A DNA stretch of 39,788 nucleotides from Corallococcus exercitus. Its GTDB lineage: Bacteria; Myxococcota; Myxococcia; Myxococcales; Myxococcaceae. Under the pieces are notes generated by a model, which saw only the letters and a list, made by a program, of their open reading frames with translations, searched no databases and was not told the origin of the DNA. Both the position numbers and the translations under genes were made by a program. This document shows positions 23,878 through 31,382 of the stretch, in pieces. The DNA is taken from contig NZ_RAVW01000031.1 of assembly GCF_003611585.1 (NCBI RefSeq), positions 1-39,788 on the forward strand, given 5' to 3'. Each line of letters begins with the position of its first letter. Positions within the stretch are counted from its first letter, which is position 1.

Positions 23878-25491
23878 ATGACGATGCGGATTCAAACCAG
23901 GGTACCGCCGCAGGAGCCTCGCAAGGGGCTCGCGGCGGAGGGTCAGCCAGCGGGAACGGCACGCAATAACGCGGCGCAGGGGACGCCTCCGCGCCCGCCG
24001 GAAGTGGCGGCGCGCCGGGCGGGCTTCTCCGAGCAGAGCGCGTTTGTCTCCAAGCGGCCGGACGTGACGTCCACGTTCAAGCGCGAGTTCGGCGCGATGG
24101 CGTCGGACAAGCAGAAGTTCCACGAGACGATGCGGACGGTCTACGGCGAGGGCTACGACGCCGGCAAGGCCGAGCAGTACCGGCAGCAGGCCCTGAAGGG
24201 CGACTTCGGCTGGCTGCCGCCGGTGCGCACGGTGTCCGCGGAGACGCTGAACGGGGCCAACGGCGCCTACGACGCGGAATCCGGCACGGTGCTCATCAAT
24301 GAGTCGCTGGACCCGTCGCTGGCGGCCTCCACCTACGTGGAGGAGGCGGGCCACCACCTGGACACGAAGCTCAACACCGAGGACACCCAGGGCGACGAGG
24401 GCGAGCTGTTCCGCCGCATCCTGTCCGGGGAGAAGCTGTCCACGAAGCAGGTGGCGGACATCCGCGCGGAGAACGACAAGGGCACCATCGTCGTGGACGG
24501 CAAGACGAAGGAGGTCGAGTTCTGGAACCCCTTCAAGGCCATTGGCGACGCGGTGGGCGGCGCGGTCAAGGCCGTGGGCAACGCGGTCGGCTCGGCGGTG
24601 AACGCCGTCGGTAGCGCGGTCACCACGGCGGCCAAGGCGGTGGGCGGCGCGGTCACCACCGCGGCCAAGGCGGTGGGCGGCGCGGTCAGCACCGCGGCGA
24701 ACTGGGTGGGCGGCGCGGCGAAGACCGTCTGGGGCGGCATCAAGACGGTGGCCACTCGCGCGGGCGACGGCATCCGCAGCCTGGCCACCGGTGCCCTGAG
24801 CACCGTGGTGGGCGCGGTCCGCAACGTCGGAGAGGGGCTGGGCACCTTCTTTGGCGGCATCGGCAAGCTGTTCCAGGGCAAGTTCGGTGAAGGCTTCAAG
24901 CAGATGGGGCTGGGCCTCCTGAAGACCGTCGTGCAGACGCCCGTGGACGCGCTCTTGATGATGGGCGGCCGGGCGCTGAGCGCCATCCAGACGCTGATTG
25001 GCGTGGAGCCGCCCGCGCGCAAGCTGTCGGACAGTGAGATCGCCACGCTGAAGAGCGTCTATGGGGACTCCATCGACTACTCGCAGATGCGCATCAAGGA
25101 GGGCAACTCCGGCCTGTTCAGCACCACCGGGCGCGCGTTCACCCACGGCAACACCATCTACATCCCGCCGGACAACCTGCCCCTGACGCCGGACCTGCTG
25201 GTGCACGAGTCGGCGCACGTCTGGCAGCACCAGAACGGCGGCACGGACTACATGAGCGAGGCGCTGGTGGCCCAGCACATCGGGGACGGCTACGACTTCG
25301 AGAAGGGCCTGGACGCGGGCAAGTCCTGGAGCCAGCTCAACCCCGAGCAGCAGGCGGAGTTCCTCCAGCAGGCGCAGCTCGCCGGCTACTTCGCCAACCC
25401 CGCCGGCGGCTTCCACTACAACGGCAAGGACTACACGGCGCAGATCACCGCGGCCGTCGCCCAGGTGCGGGCCGGCGAAGGGGCTCCGTAG
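23878..25491 (+). CDS. Putative effector with two zincin-like motifs around an amphipathic repeat region
   Basis: The 537-residue protein is not a family I know as a whole. Residues about 40-215 include STYVEEAGHHLDTKL (Glu155, Glu156, His159, His160), a pattern like the EExGHxLD proteases fused to secreted proteins. Residues 222-285 are an Ala/Gly/Val amphipathic repeat (AVGGAV, AKAVGGAVTT), partly three 33-bp DNA repeats; it continues as a hydrophobic region to about 375 that could enter a membrane. Residues 380-537 resemble the eCIS-core/DUF4157 toxin-associated domain: ADxSGLF-like SGLFSTTGRAFTHGNTIYIP and the zinc motif HESAHVWQHQ (443-452). There is no classical signal peptide. ATG 23878 has GAGGGGG 5 bases upstream. 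A small lipoprotein gene starts 3 bp after the stop, which suggests an immunity or partner protein (inference). Confidence 0.8.
   Translation: MTMRIQTRVPPQEPRKGLAAEGQPAGTARNNAAQGTPPRPPEVAARRAGFSEQSAFVSKRPDVTSTFKREFGAMASDKQKFHETMRTVYGEGYDAGKAEQYRQQALKGDFGWLPPVRTVSAETLNGANGAYDAESGTVLINESLDPSLAASTYVEEAGHHLDTKLNTEDTQGDEGELFRRILSGEKLSTKQVADIRAENDKGTIVVDGKTKEVEFWNPFKAIGDAVGGAVKAVGNAVGSAVNAVGSAVTTAAKAVGGAVTTAAKAVGGAVSTAANWVGGAAKTVWGGIKTVATRAGDGIRSLATGALSTVVGAVRNVGEGLGTFFGGIGKLFQGKFGEGFKQMGLGLLKTVVQTPVDALLMMGGRALSAIQTLIGVEPPARKLSDSEIATLKSVYGDSIDYSQMRIKEGNSGLFSTTGRAFTHGNTIYIPPDNLPLTPDLLVHESAHVWQHQNGGTDYMSEALVAQHIGDGYDFEKGLDAGKSWSQLNPEQQAEFLQQAQLAGYFANPAGGFHYNGKDYTAQITAAVAQVRAGEGAP
24616..24714 (+). 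repeat. Three 33-bp in-frame tandem repeats
   Basis: Units at 24616-24648, 24649-24681 and 24682-24714 begin GCGGTCACCAC or GCGGTCAGCAC and end GGTGGGCGGC. The first two differ at one base; the third has drifted. They encode the 11-residue unit AVTTAAKAVGG. Shorter degenerate versions precede them from about 24550. Copy number could vary between strains. Confidence 0.85.
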
Positions 25492-25494
25492 GCC

Positions 25495-25905
25495 ATGAGG
25501 TCGCCGCGCGTCGCCAGCCTGGGGTGGGCCTGGGTCCTGCTCCTCTTCCTCACCGCGTGCCGTCCCGTCCTCCAGGTGTCGCTGGTGGAGGGCGCGCGGC
25601 AGCTGCCCGCTCCCCGCTTCCAGGTGGAGGACCCCGAGCACGAGGACCGCCCCCGCTACAACACCGTCCAGGTGTTGGACCGGGCAGGGGAGATGTACTG
25701 GCAGCTGCGGGCGGAGCCGTTCGGCGACCTCGCCAGCGTGGCCTCGCTGACGTACGGCGAGGCACCCCAGGGCTTCACCGTCCTGGACGGACCCCGGGCA
25801 CTCCAGCCCGGGGGCCGATACGCGTTGTACGTGGTGGGTAAGAACCGGGGCACACTCCACTTCGATGTGGACGCGGAGGGCCACGTCACCCAGGCCGACC
25901 CGTAG
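25495..25905 (+). CDS. Small lipoprotein, possible partner or immunity protein
   Basis: The 136-residue product has a lipoprotein signal ending LLLFLTAC (lipidated Cys22). The mature part (RPVLQVSLVEGARQLPAPRF, then YWQLRAEPFGDLASVASLTY and GGRYALYVVGKNRGTLHFDV) looks like a compact beta-sandwich with no catalytic motif. It starts 3 bp after the stop codon of the double-zincin gene, so the two are translated from one mRNA. The position fits an immunity lipoprotein or a surface partner; no sequence family supports either. The next gene begins 44 bp downstream. Confidence 0.8.
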   Translation: MRSPRVASLGWAWVLLLFLTACRPVLQVSLVEGARQLPAPRFQVEDPEHEDRPRYNTVQVLDRAGEMYWQLRAEPFGDLASVASLTYGEAPQGFTVLDGPRALQPGGRYALYVVGKNRGTLHFDVDAEGHVTQADP

Positions 25906-25949
25906 CGGAAGGCCCTCGATCCGGAGGGGGTTGGCGCTAGCCTGGGGCC

Positions 25950-27032
25950 ATGTCTTCGGAGCGCAACAGGGGCCGTGTTCGCACGGTGGAGGAGTGGCTG
26001 GGCCGGCTCTCCTCGCGCGATGCGGGAGCGCGCGAGGAGGCGCTGTCGGCGTTGGAGGAGCTGCTGGTGTCCGGGGCGCCGGAGTCGCGGGAGCGGACCG
26101 CGCGGGCCCTGCTGGAGGAGCTGGGGCGGCCCGGAACGGCGGTCTCGGAGCCGCTGCTCTTCCTGTTGCAGCGTGGCTGGTGGCCTCCCCAGGCGGGCCT
26201 CACCGGCCTCGCGCTCCAGAGCGTGCTTGCGGTGCTGACGCGAATGGACGCCGACGCCGCGGCGCTGGAGCACGCGGCCACGGTGCTCACCATGGTGTGC
26301 CGGGTGGATCCGTCCCAGCTCGCCGCGCTGGAGGGACTGTTCCAGCATCCCCAGGCCTCCGTCCGCAGCGCCATGGCGCGCGTCGTGGGGCGGCTGGGGA
26401 CCGCCGCGTCGTCGGCGCTGCCCACGCTGCTGAAGCTGTTGGACGACGAGGAGCCCGTGGCCCTCTCCGCGCTGGAGTCCGTGGCGGCGCTCGCCCTGCT
26501 GGCCCCGGACCTCACCGCGCCCCGGTTGCTGGAAGAGGTGCGCAGGACGGACGGGGCGCGCCTCTACCTGGCCCTGGTGGCACTGCGGGGCCTGCTCCAT
26601 GAGCTGTTCACGGACGAGCTGCCGGTGCCCGCGCTGCCGGGCCTGGAGTCCGCCATCCTGCGCACGCTGGGCGCGCCGGAGGCGCCCATCCGGCAGGAGG
26701 CCGCGGCCGTGCTGGGCGTGAGCGGTCCGCTGTCGCCCGCCGCCATCGCGGCCCTGCGCGAGCATCTCCGGGACGAGAGCCCCTACGTCGCGGCCCGCTC
26801 CGCCGTGGCGCTGGTGAGCGCGGGCGCTCCGGCGGCGGAGGCCCTCTTCCTGTTGAAGGGCCAGCTGGGGCCGGCCGCGTCGCGCGAGCTCCAGGAGGCC
26901 GCGGTGGCCGCCCTGGAGGACGCGGACCCGTCCCAGCTGGGACGGGCGAGGGGGATGCTGGAGACGGTGGCTCGCGACGCGGCGGGGCTCACGCGCGAGG
27001 CCCTCTTCGAGCTGCTGGGACAGCTTCCCTAG
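25950..27032 (+). CDS. HEAT-repeat protein
   Basis: The 360-residue soluble protein is an alpha-solenoid. Successive helical pairs carry the HEAT spacing, for example ASVRSAMARVVGRLGTAASS, ALPTLLKLLDDEEPVALSAL, APIRQEAAAVLGVSGPLSPA and SPYVAARSAVALVSAGAPAA. Such proteins are usually binding scaffolds; the partner is unknown. There is no signal peptide or catalytic motif. The gene starts 44 bp after the lipoprotein gene and may belong to the same transcript. Its stop (27030-27032) overlaps the stop of the chitinase gene on the other strand through a shared CTAG. Confidence 0.88.
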   Translation: MSSERNRGRVRTVEEWLGRLSSRDAGAREEALSALEELLVSGAPESRERTARALLEELGRPGTAVSEPLLFLLQRGWWPPQAGLTGLALQSVLAVLTRMDADAAALEHAATVLTMVCRVDPSQLAALEGLFQHPQASVRSAMARVVGRLGTAASSALPTLLKLLDDEEPVALSALESVAALALLAPDLTAPRLLEEVRRTDGARLYLALVALRGLLHELFTDELPVPALPGLESAILRTLGAPEAPIRQEAAAVLGVSGPLSPAAIAALREHLRDESPYVAARSAVALVSAGAPAAEALFLLKGQLGPAASRELQEAAVAALEDADPSQLGRARGMLETVARDAAGLTREALFELLGQLP

Positions 27033-28240
27033 CAGCCCAGGTTGGCGCCGGGGCTCACGCCGAGCATGGAGCAGAACTGCAGGTACTTGTCGATGCGGCT
27101 CTGCACCTGGGCGGGGTTGCGGCCGTAGCACTCCACCGAGCCGTTGATGGTGCGGATGGTCTCACCGAAGCCGGCGCCGTTGACGATGGCGTTGTGCGCC
27201 GTCATGGAGCCCGCGCCGTTCTGCGTGGTCCAGAACCAGAAGCCCGTGCGCCACGCGGCGTTCGCGTCCTGGGCCAGCAGGTCCGGGTTCGCCTGGAGCG
27301 GCAGGCCCAGCGCGTTGCCCGCCGCGCAGTAGTTGCCGTTCCACGACAGCTGCATGGGGCCGCGTCCGTAGTACCGCTTGCCCGGCGCGCAGCTGCAACC
27401 CGGCGGGCCCCACGACGTGTCGCAGTAGTCCGCCTTGTTGATCTCCTCGATGTACACGAGGCCGCCCGTCTCATGCGACACGTTGGCCAGGAACGCGGCC
27501 ACCTCGCGCTTGCGCGTGTCGGTGTCACCCGTCGTCGCCAGGCCCGGGAAGCCGTTCGCGGCGGCGATGAGCGCGTCGTAGCTGTAGAAGGCGTTGCGGC
27601 TGGGGAACATGGCGTTGAACATGTCGCGGGTGAGGATGCCCGCGAAGCCCGTGCCGCCGCTTCCGCCGCCGGAGACCAGGTCGAACGTCCAGCGCTGGTT
27701 GTCGCGGTCCGCGTAGTAGGGGTACTGGACGATCTGGGTGCCGTTGTCGAACGAGCCCCACGACAGGTCCATGGCCATGCCGGTGTGGCGCGGGTGGAAG
27801 CTGAACTGCGTGCCGCCCCGGTTGATGAACTGGAACTGTTGGTTGGCGCCGTCGACGTAGGTCCACTGGTGGAGGACGGCGTTCTCCGCGGTGCTGACCC
27901 CCGCGATGTCCAGGGCCTTGCCGCTGTTGACGTTGATGATCTTCCAGAACCCGCCCGACGTGGGCGAGATGTGGAACTTCTGCGCGTTGGTGCCGTTGCA
28001 GTCCCACTGCTGCACCTTCGCGCCGTCCGCCGTGCTGGACGAGGCCACGTCGATGCACTTGTTCGTCCGCACGGAGCGGATGACGTAGTCGCCCTCCGTG
28101 ATGGTCGACACGACGGCGGCGCTCTCCACCCGGCCGGTGGCTTCCGGTGGAGTGCCTTCCGCCTCCGGACCCGAACAGCCGCCCAGCGCGCCCACGACTC
28201 CCAGCAACGACAGACCTCGGATCATTCCCTTGTGGTTCAT
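27029..28240 (-). CDS. GH19 chitinase-like lipoprotein with a ricin-type lectin domain
   Basis: The 403-residue product begins with a lipoprotein signal (LLGVVGALGGC, lipid Cys22). Residues about 46-188 are a ricin-type beta-trefoil with three QxW-like blocks (VQQWDCNGTNAQKF, LHQWTYVDGANQQF, DNQRWTF). A Gly/Ser linker (190-198) leads to a GH19 catalytic domain, 200-403: catalytic Glu257 in FLANVSHETGG, a second Glu at 265/266, and YYGRGPMQLSWNGNYCAAG. Six cysteines there are typical. GH19 enzymes cleave chitin, and some act on peptidoglycan, so a role in predation or fungal lysis is plausible. It begins 19 bp after the GH43 gene in the same direction. Lipidation suggests it stays on the cell surface. 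Confidence 0.92.
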   Translation of the reverse strand: MNHKGMIRGLSLLGVVGALGGCSGPEAEGTPPEATGRVESAAVVSTITEGDYVIRSVRTNKCIDVASSSTADGAKVQQWDCNGTNAQKFHISPTSGGFWKIINVNSGKALDIAGVSTAENAVLHQWTYVDGANQQFQFINRGGTQFSFHPRHTGMAMDLSWGSFDNGTQIVQYPYYADRDNQRWTFDLVSGGGSGGTGFAGILTRDMFNAMFPSRNAFYSYDALIAAANGFPGLATTGDTDTRKREVAAFLANVSHETGGLVYIEEINKADYCDTSWGPPGCSCAPGKRYYGRGPMQLSWNGNYCAAGNALGLPLQANPDLLAQDANAAWRTGFWFWTTQNGAGSMTAHNAIVNGAGFGETIRTINGSVECYGRNPAQVQSRIDKYLQFCSMLGVSPGANLGC

Positions 28241-28259
28241 GACGTCCTTTCGGTGGGTG

Positions 28260-29342
28260 CTACTCGTAGAACTTCAGGCTCCAGCCCGTGTTGCGTTCGG
28301 TGCCGCGCGTGTACGTGATGTTTCCCCACCACTGGAACGTGCCGGAGTACCAGTAGCGGCCGGACCAGAAGGGGTTGGGGTTGTCCGCGTTGGGCACGCC
28401 GTGGAAGGCGAGCGGGAACTTCGGCCCCGCGGGTGGGCTGGTGTTGATGTCGCCGTTGAGCAGCACGAAGGTGTGGTGGCCCACGCCCTTCGTGGAGAGC
28501 GTGGGGTCCCAGCCGCTCATCATGATGTCGCGGCGCGAGCCGAAGAGGCAGCCGTTGGACTTGAACCAATCCCAGACATAGGTCGGGTCACCGTCCAGGC
28601 GCAGGCGCAGGTCCGCGAGGCAGTAGTTCGTGTCCCAGCTCCCGTTGGCCGAGTACACGACGTGCAGCTGGCCGCTCGGGTCGATGATGGCCTCCGGGCC
28701 CTCGTTGACGCGCGTGGGCGGATTGACGTCGACCTTCTCCCACCACTCGCGGGGCTGGGAGATGACGTAGCGCCCGCCGGTGATGGTGGTGGGGCTGGAC
28801 ATGCGCGCGATGTAGAGCGTCTGCTCGCCGTTGCTGTCGCCCTCCCAGCCGGACCAGACGAACCAGCGCTGGTTCCGGTAGGTGAACGCCGTGCCGTCGA
28901 TGGCCCACTTGTCGCCGGGCAGCGCCATCCGCACCGCCGCGGAGTAGCCCGTGTTGGGCGACGACGACGTGATGGCGTACATGCGGTGGCCACTGCCCGT
29001 GCCGGCCGCGAAGTAGATGACGTAGGTGCTGCCGTCCCGGACGATCTCGGGCGCCCACACCTCGCCCAGGCCCTGGGGGTTGCCCCACACCTGCTGCCGC
29101 ACGGCCCCCGCGAGCGCGTCCACCGAGGACGCCATCCGCACGTAGAGCCGGGCGCCGTCCGACTCCACGGAGACGTACGTGCTGTCCACTCGGAGGATGG
29201 ACGGGTCCGCGTTCTTGATGGACAGCCGTAGGTCCTGACGGCTCGTGCCTGACTCCTCGGGAAGGGACGCGGGCGCTTCGGGGCCACACGCCTGGAGGGT
29301 GACCGCCAGCGCCGGCATGAGAAGGAACTTCAGGGCACGCAT
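28260..29342 (-). CDS. GH43-like (five-bladed beta-propeller) glycosidase lipoprotein
   Basis: The 360-residue product has a lipoprotein signal (MRALKFLLMPALAVTLQAC, lipid Cys19) and a GH43-type propeller: the base region NADPSILRVDSTYVSVES, acid region GEVWAPEIVRDGSTYVIYFA, WAIDGTAFTYRNQRWFVWSG, and RVNEGPEAIIDPSGQLHVVY, which holds the likely general acid Glu. Close relatives include alpha-L-arabinan hydrolases, but the substrate cannot be fixed. ATG 29342 is chosen over ATG 29348: GGAG abuts the first ATG and is 6 bases from the second. It is followed by the GH19 gene 19 bp away, forming a surface hydrolase operon. A 9-bp inverted repeat sits in the leader. Confidence 0.88.
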   Translation of the reverse strand: MRALKFLLMPALAVTLQACGPEAPASLPEESGTSRQDLRLSIKNADPSILRVDSTYVSVESDGARLYVRMASSVDALAGAVRQQVWGNPQGLGEVWAPEIVRDGSTYVIYFAAGTGSGHRMYAITSSSPNTGYSAAVRMALPGDKWAIDGTAFTYRNQRWFVWSGWEGDSNGEQTLYIARMSSPTTITGGRYVISQPREWWEKVDVNPPTRVNEGPEAIIDPSGQLHVVYSANGSWDTNYCLADLRLRLDGDPTYVWDWFKSNGCLFGSRRDIMMSGWDPTLSTKGVGHHTFVLLNGDINTSPPAGPKFPLAFHGVPNADNPNPFWSGRYWYSGTFQWWGNITYTRGTERNTGWSLKFYE

Positions 29343-29358
29343 CCACATCTCCAGGGGA

Positions 29359-29385
29359 AACTTTCTTTCGTCGAAGAAGAAAGTT
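29359..29385 (-). promoter_or_regulatory. Leader hairpin/inverted repeat upstream of the GH43 gene
   Basis: AACTTTCTT and AAGAAAGTT are perfect 9-bp arms separated by 9 bp, an AT-rich island just 6 bp upstream of the Shine-Dalgarno. It could be an operator or an mRNA stem controlling translation. Confidence 0.5.
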
Positions 29386-29395
29386 GGCCGGGAGA

Positions 29396-29425
29396 TCCTT
29401 AGTCAGGACATGGCTATCCAGTCAA
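29396..29425 (-). promoter_or_regulatory. Candidate promoter of the GH43-GH19 operon
   Basis: On the minus strand TTGACT (29420-29425) is followed after 18 bp by TAAGGA (29396-29401). The -35 is good and the -10 weak. The inverted repeat at 29359-29385 would lie downstream of the start, in the leader. Confidence 0.35.
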
Positions 29426-29467
29426 TCAGGGGAACCCTGAAAGGCTGGAAGCGGATGATTCAGCGCG

Positions 29468-30217
29468 TCAGGTCAGGTGCTTCAGGAAGCGCTCCGTGAA
29501 GAGGTACGCGTCCCCCGGCCACCGCGCGGACACGTAGCGTCCGTCCTCAACGACGAAGGCAGGGGCGTGGTCCGTCGCGGTGCCGCGCTTGGACAGGACG
29601 CGGGGGCCGCGCTCGAAGTGGCTCGGGTCCGCGAGCGCGGCGACGACCTCCTCCTCCACATAGGCGGGGTAGGTGCGGTAGTAGCGCCCCAGCTTCCACG
29701 CGGTCAGCAGGTACGCGGAGCGCTCCATGTACTTCGGCAGGCACGTGGTGCGCGTGCCGTGGAGCACGCTCCGGCCAGTGGCGGGATCCTTCGTGCGCGC
29801 GAGCACCAGCACGCCGTGACAGATGGCCGCGACGGGCCGCTGGAGCGCCCAGAACGCCGCCACCTTTGACTGGAGCGCCTCGCTGCCCAGGTACTGCCGC
29901 ATGCCCGGTGCGTGGCCTCCGGGCAGAAGGAGCGCGTCGAAGTCCGACGGCGTCACCGCGTCCCAGGTGAGGGGTTTCTGGAAGGCCTTCGTGAGCGTGA
30001 GGTCGCCATAGAAGCGCCGGGGCTCCGGCTCCGCGCCCAGCTTCCCGAAGAGGACGCCGGTGAGCAGCAGCGGATCCGCGGCGGGCATGTGGCCCTTCTC
30101 CGTGGCGAACACGACCTCGTGGCCCGCGTCGGTGAGCATGCGCCAGGGCACGGCGACCTCGGTGACGTCGAAGTCGTGGTCGGGCAGCGGGACGAGGACT
30201 CGGCGGGCGGAGGCCAT
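29468..30217 (-). CDS. DJ-1/PfpI-family (type 1 glutamine amidotransferase-like) protein
   Basis: The 249-residue product has the DJ-1/PfpI fold: RVLVPLPDHDFDVTEVAVPW, VVFATEKG, FDALLLPGGHAPGM and the nucleophile elbow AAICHGVLVLA with Cys133-His134. GTATDHAPAFVVEDGRYVSA is the typical end. The family includes proteases, chaperones and glyoxalase III/deglycase-type enzymes, so activity cannot be assigned. No signal peptide is present. It is the last gene of a minus-strand block, 76 bp downstream of the small carboxypeptidase-regulatory-like gene, and probably separate from the two-component operon. Confidence 0.88.
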   Translation of the reverse strand: MASARRVLVPLPDHDFDVTEVAVPWRMLTDAGHEVVFATEKGHMPAADPLLLTGVLFGKLGAEPEPRRFYGDLTLTKAFQKPLTWDAVTPSDFDALLLPGGHAPGMRQYLGSEALQSKVAAFWALQRPVAAICHGVLVLARTKDPATGRSVLHGTRTTCLPKYMERSAYLLTAWKLGRYYRTYPAYVEEEVVAALADPSHFERGPRVLSKRGTATDHAPAFVVEDGRYVSARWPGDAYLFTERFLKHLT

Positions 30218-30293
30218 GCGGCGAGTCTTTCCCGCGTCCCTGGGGCTGACAAGCGGTCAGGAAGGCATCGGACCCGCGCCGATGCCGGGAGAC

Positions 30294-30656
30294 TCAATAG
30301 CAACTGATGACGCCCCCCTCTGGATCTGGAACCAGTTCGACGTGTGCCCGAAGGGAGCGTCCCTCCCGTAGCTCGAGGTCTGTGCGCATGTGCGGGTAGT
30401 AAATCAAGTGCTCGAAGCGCAGCGCGTAGCGCCCAGGAGGCAGCTTCGGAAAGCGGAAGTGTCCCTGGGTATCCGTGACCACGACTCTCTCCTCCTGGAG
30501 GACGGGCGACCTCAAGGTGACAAGCGCGTCCGCGAGGGGCTGCTGGGTGACGACGTCGAAGACGGTGCCGAAGATGGCGCTGTCGGACTGGGCGCTTGTC
30601 GGGGCAGACGCCAGCAACAGCATGAGGCACGGCAGAACGTGGAGCAGGGACCTCAT
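30294..30656 (-). CDS. Small secreted carboxypeptidase-regulatory-like domain protein
   Basis: The 120-residue product has a signal peptide (LLHVLPCLMLLLASAPTSAQ) and one carboxypeptidase-regulatory-like beta-sandwich: IFGTVFDVVTQQPLADALVT, VTDTQGHFRFPKLPPGRYAL, then LRAHVELVPDP. This is the domain found at the N-terminus of Oar/TonB-dependent receptors. It is closely similar in plan to residues 30-120 of the VWA fusion at the head of the same operon, so the two are probably paralogues. It begins 18 bp after the response regulator. Whether it is a functional single-domain protein or a truncated receptor cannot be told. Confidence 0.8.
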   Translation of the reverse strand: MRSLLHVLPCLMLLLASAPTSAQSDSAIFGTVFDVVTQQPLADALVTLRSPVLQEERVVVTDTQGHFRFPKLPPGRYALRFEHLIYYPHMRTDLELREGRSLRAHVELVPDPEGGVISCY

Positions 30657-30674
30657 CGGGGAACCCCTTTCGGG

Positions 30675-31382
30675 TCAGGAACCGCGCTCGACTTCCATAC
30701 GGTAGCCCACGCCGCGCACGGTCTGGATGGAGAAGCGCGAGGCGCTGGTCCACTTGAGCTTGCGCTTCAGGCTGGAGACGAAGTTGTCCACGGTGTGCGG
30801 ATCCACCACCACGTCCGTGCCCCACACGGCGTCCAGGATCTCGTCCCGCTTGAGCGCCCGCTCGCGCTCCTTCAGGAAGAAGGCCAGCAGGTCGAACTCC
30901 TTGCGCGTCAGCTCCACCTCCGCGCCCTCGGGCGTCTCCACCCGTCGCCGGTCCAGGTCCACGCTGTAGCCCGCGAAGCGCAGCAGCTTCGCCGGGGTGA
31001 CGCCGCCGCCGCGCCTCAGGTGGGCGCCCACTCGCGCCAGCAGCTCGCGCAGCCGGTAGGGCTTGCCCAGGTAGTCCTGCGCTCCGGACTCGAAGCCTCG
31101 CACCACGTCCTCTTCCAGCGTGCGCGCGGTGAGCATCAGCACCGGCACGCCCAGGCCTTCCTCGCGCAGCGTGCGGCAGAGCGCGTAGCCATCTCCATCC
31201 GGCAGCATCACGTCCAGGAGGATGAGCTGGAAGTCGCGGCGGGACAGCTGCTCGCGCGCCTCCTTCACCGTGGCGGCCTCCTCCACGGCGTAGCCGCCCT
31301 GGTGCTCCAGGTTGTCTCGCAGCGCGAGCCGCAGGTTCGGGTCGTCCTCCACGACGAGGACGGTGGGGGCGGCGGTGGTCAT
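30675..31382 (-). CDS. OmpR/PhoB-family response regulator
   Basis: The 235-residue regulator has a receiver domain (VLVVEDDPNLRLALRDNL, phospho-acceptor Asp57 in LILLDVMLPDGDG, Thr in LMLTART, Lys107 in YLGKPYR) and a winged-helix output domain (VELTRKEFDLLAFFLKERER, VDNFVSSLKRKL, IQTVRGVGYRME). Its start codon overlaps the stop of the histidine kinase gene (ATGA), so the pair is coupled. It most likely controls this operon or cell-envelope genes; no binding site could be assigned. Confidence 0.95.
   Translation of the reverse strand: MTTAAPTVLVVEDDPNLRLALRDNLEHQGGYAVEEAATVKEAREQLSRRDFQLILLDVMLPDGDGYALCRTLREEGLGVPVLMLTARTLEEDVVRGFESGAQDYLGKPYRLRELLARVGAHLRRGGGVTPAKLLRFAGYSVDLDRRRVETPEGAEVELTRKEFDLLAFFLKERERALKRDEILDAVWGTDVVVDPHTVDNFVSSLKRKLKWTSASRFSIQTVRGVGYRMEVERGS

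Noticed and set aside
24616-24714. CRISPR-like direct repeats
   Set aside because: The repeats are contiguous, without spacers, and encode an in-frame protein repeat.
23833-25884. A 683-codon open frame antisense to the putative effector
   Set aside because: It mirrors the repeat-rich coding strand and shows Arg/His/Val bias without any motif.
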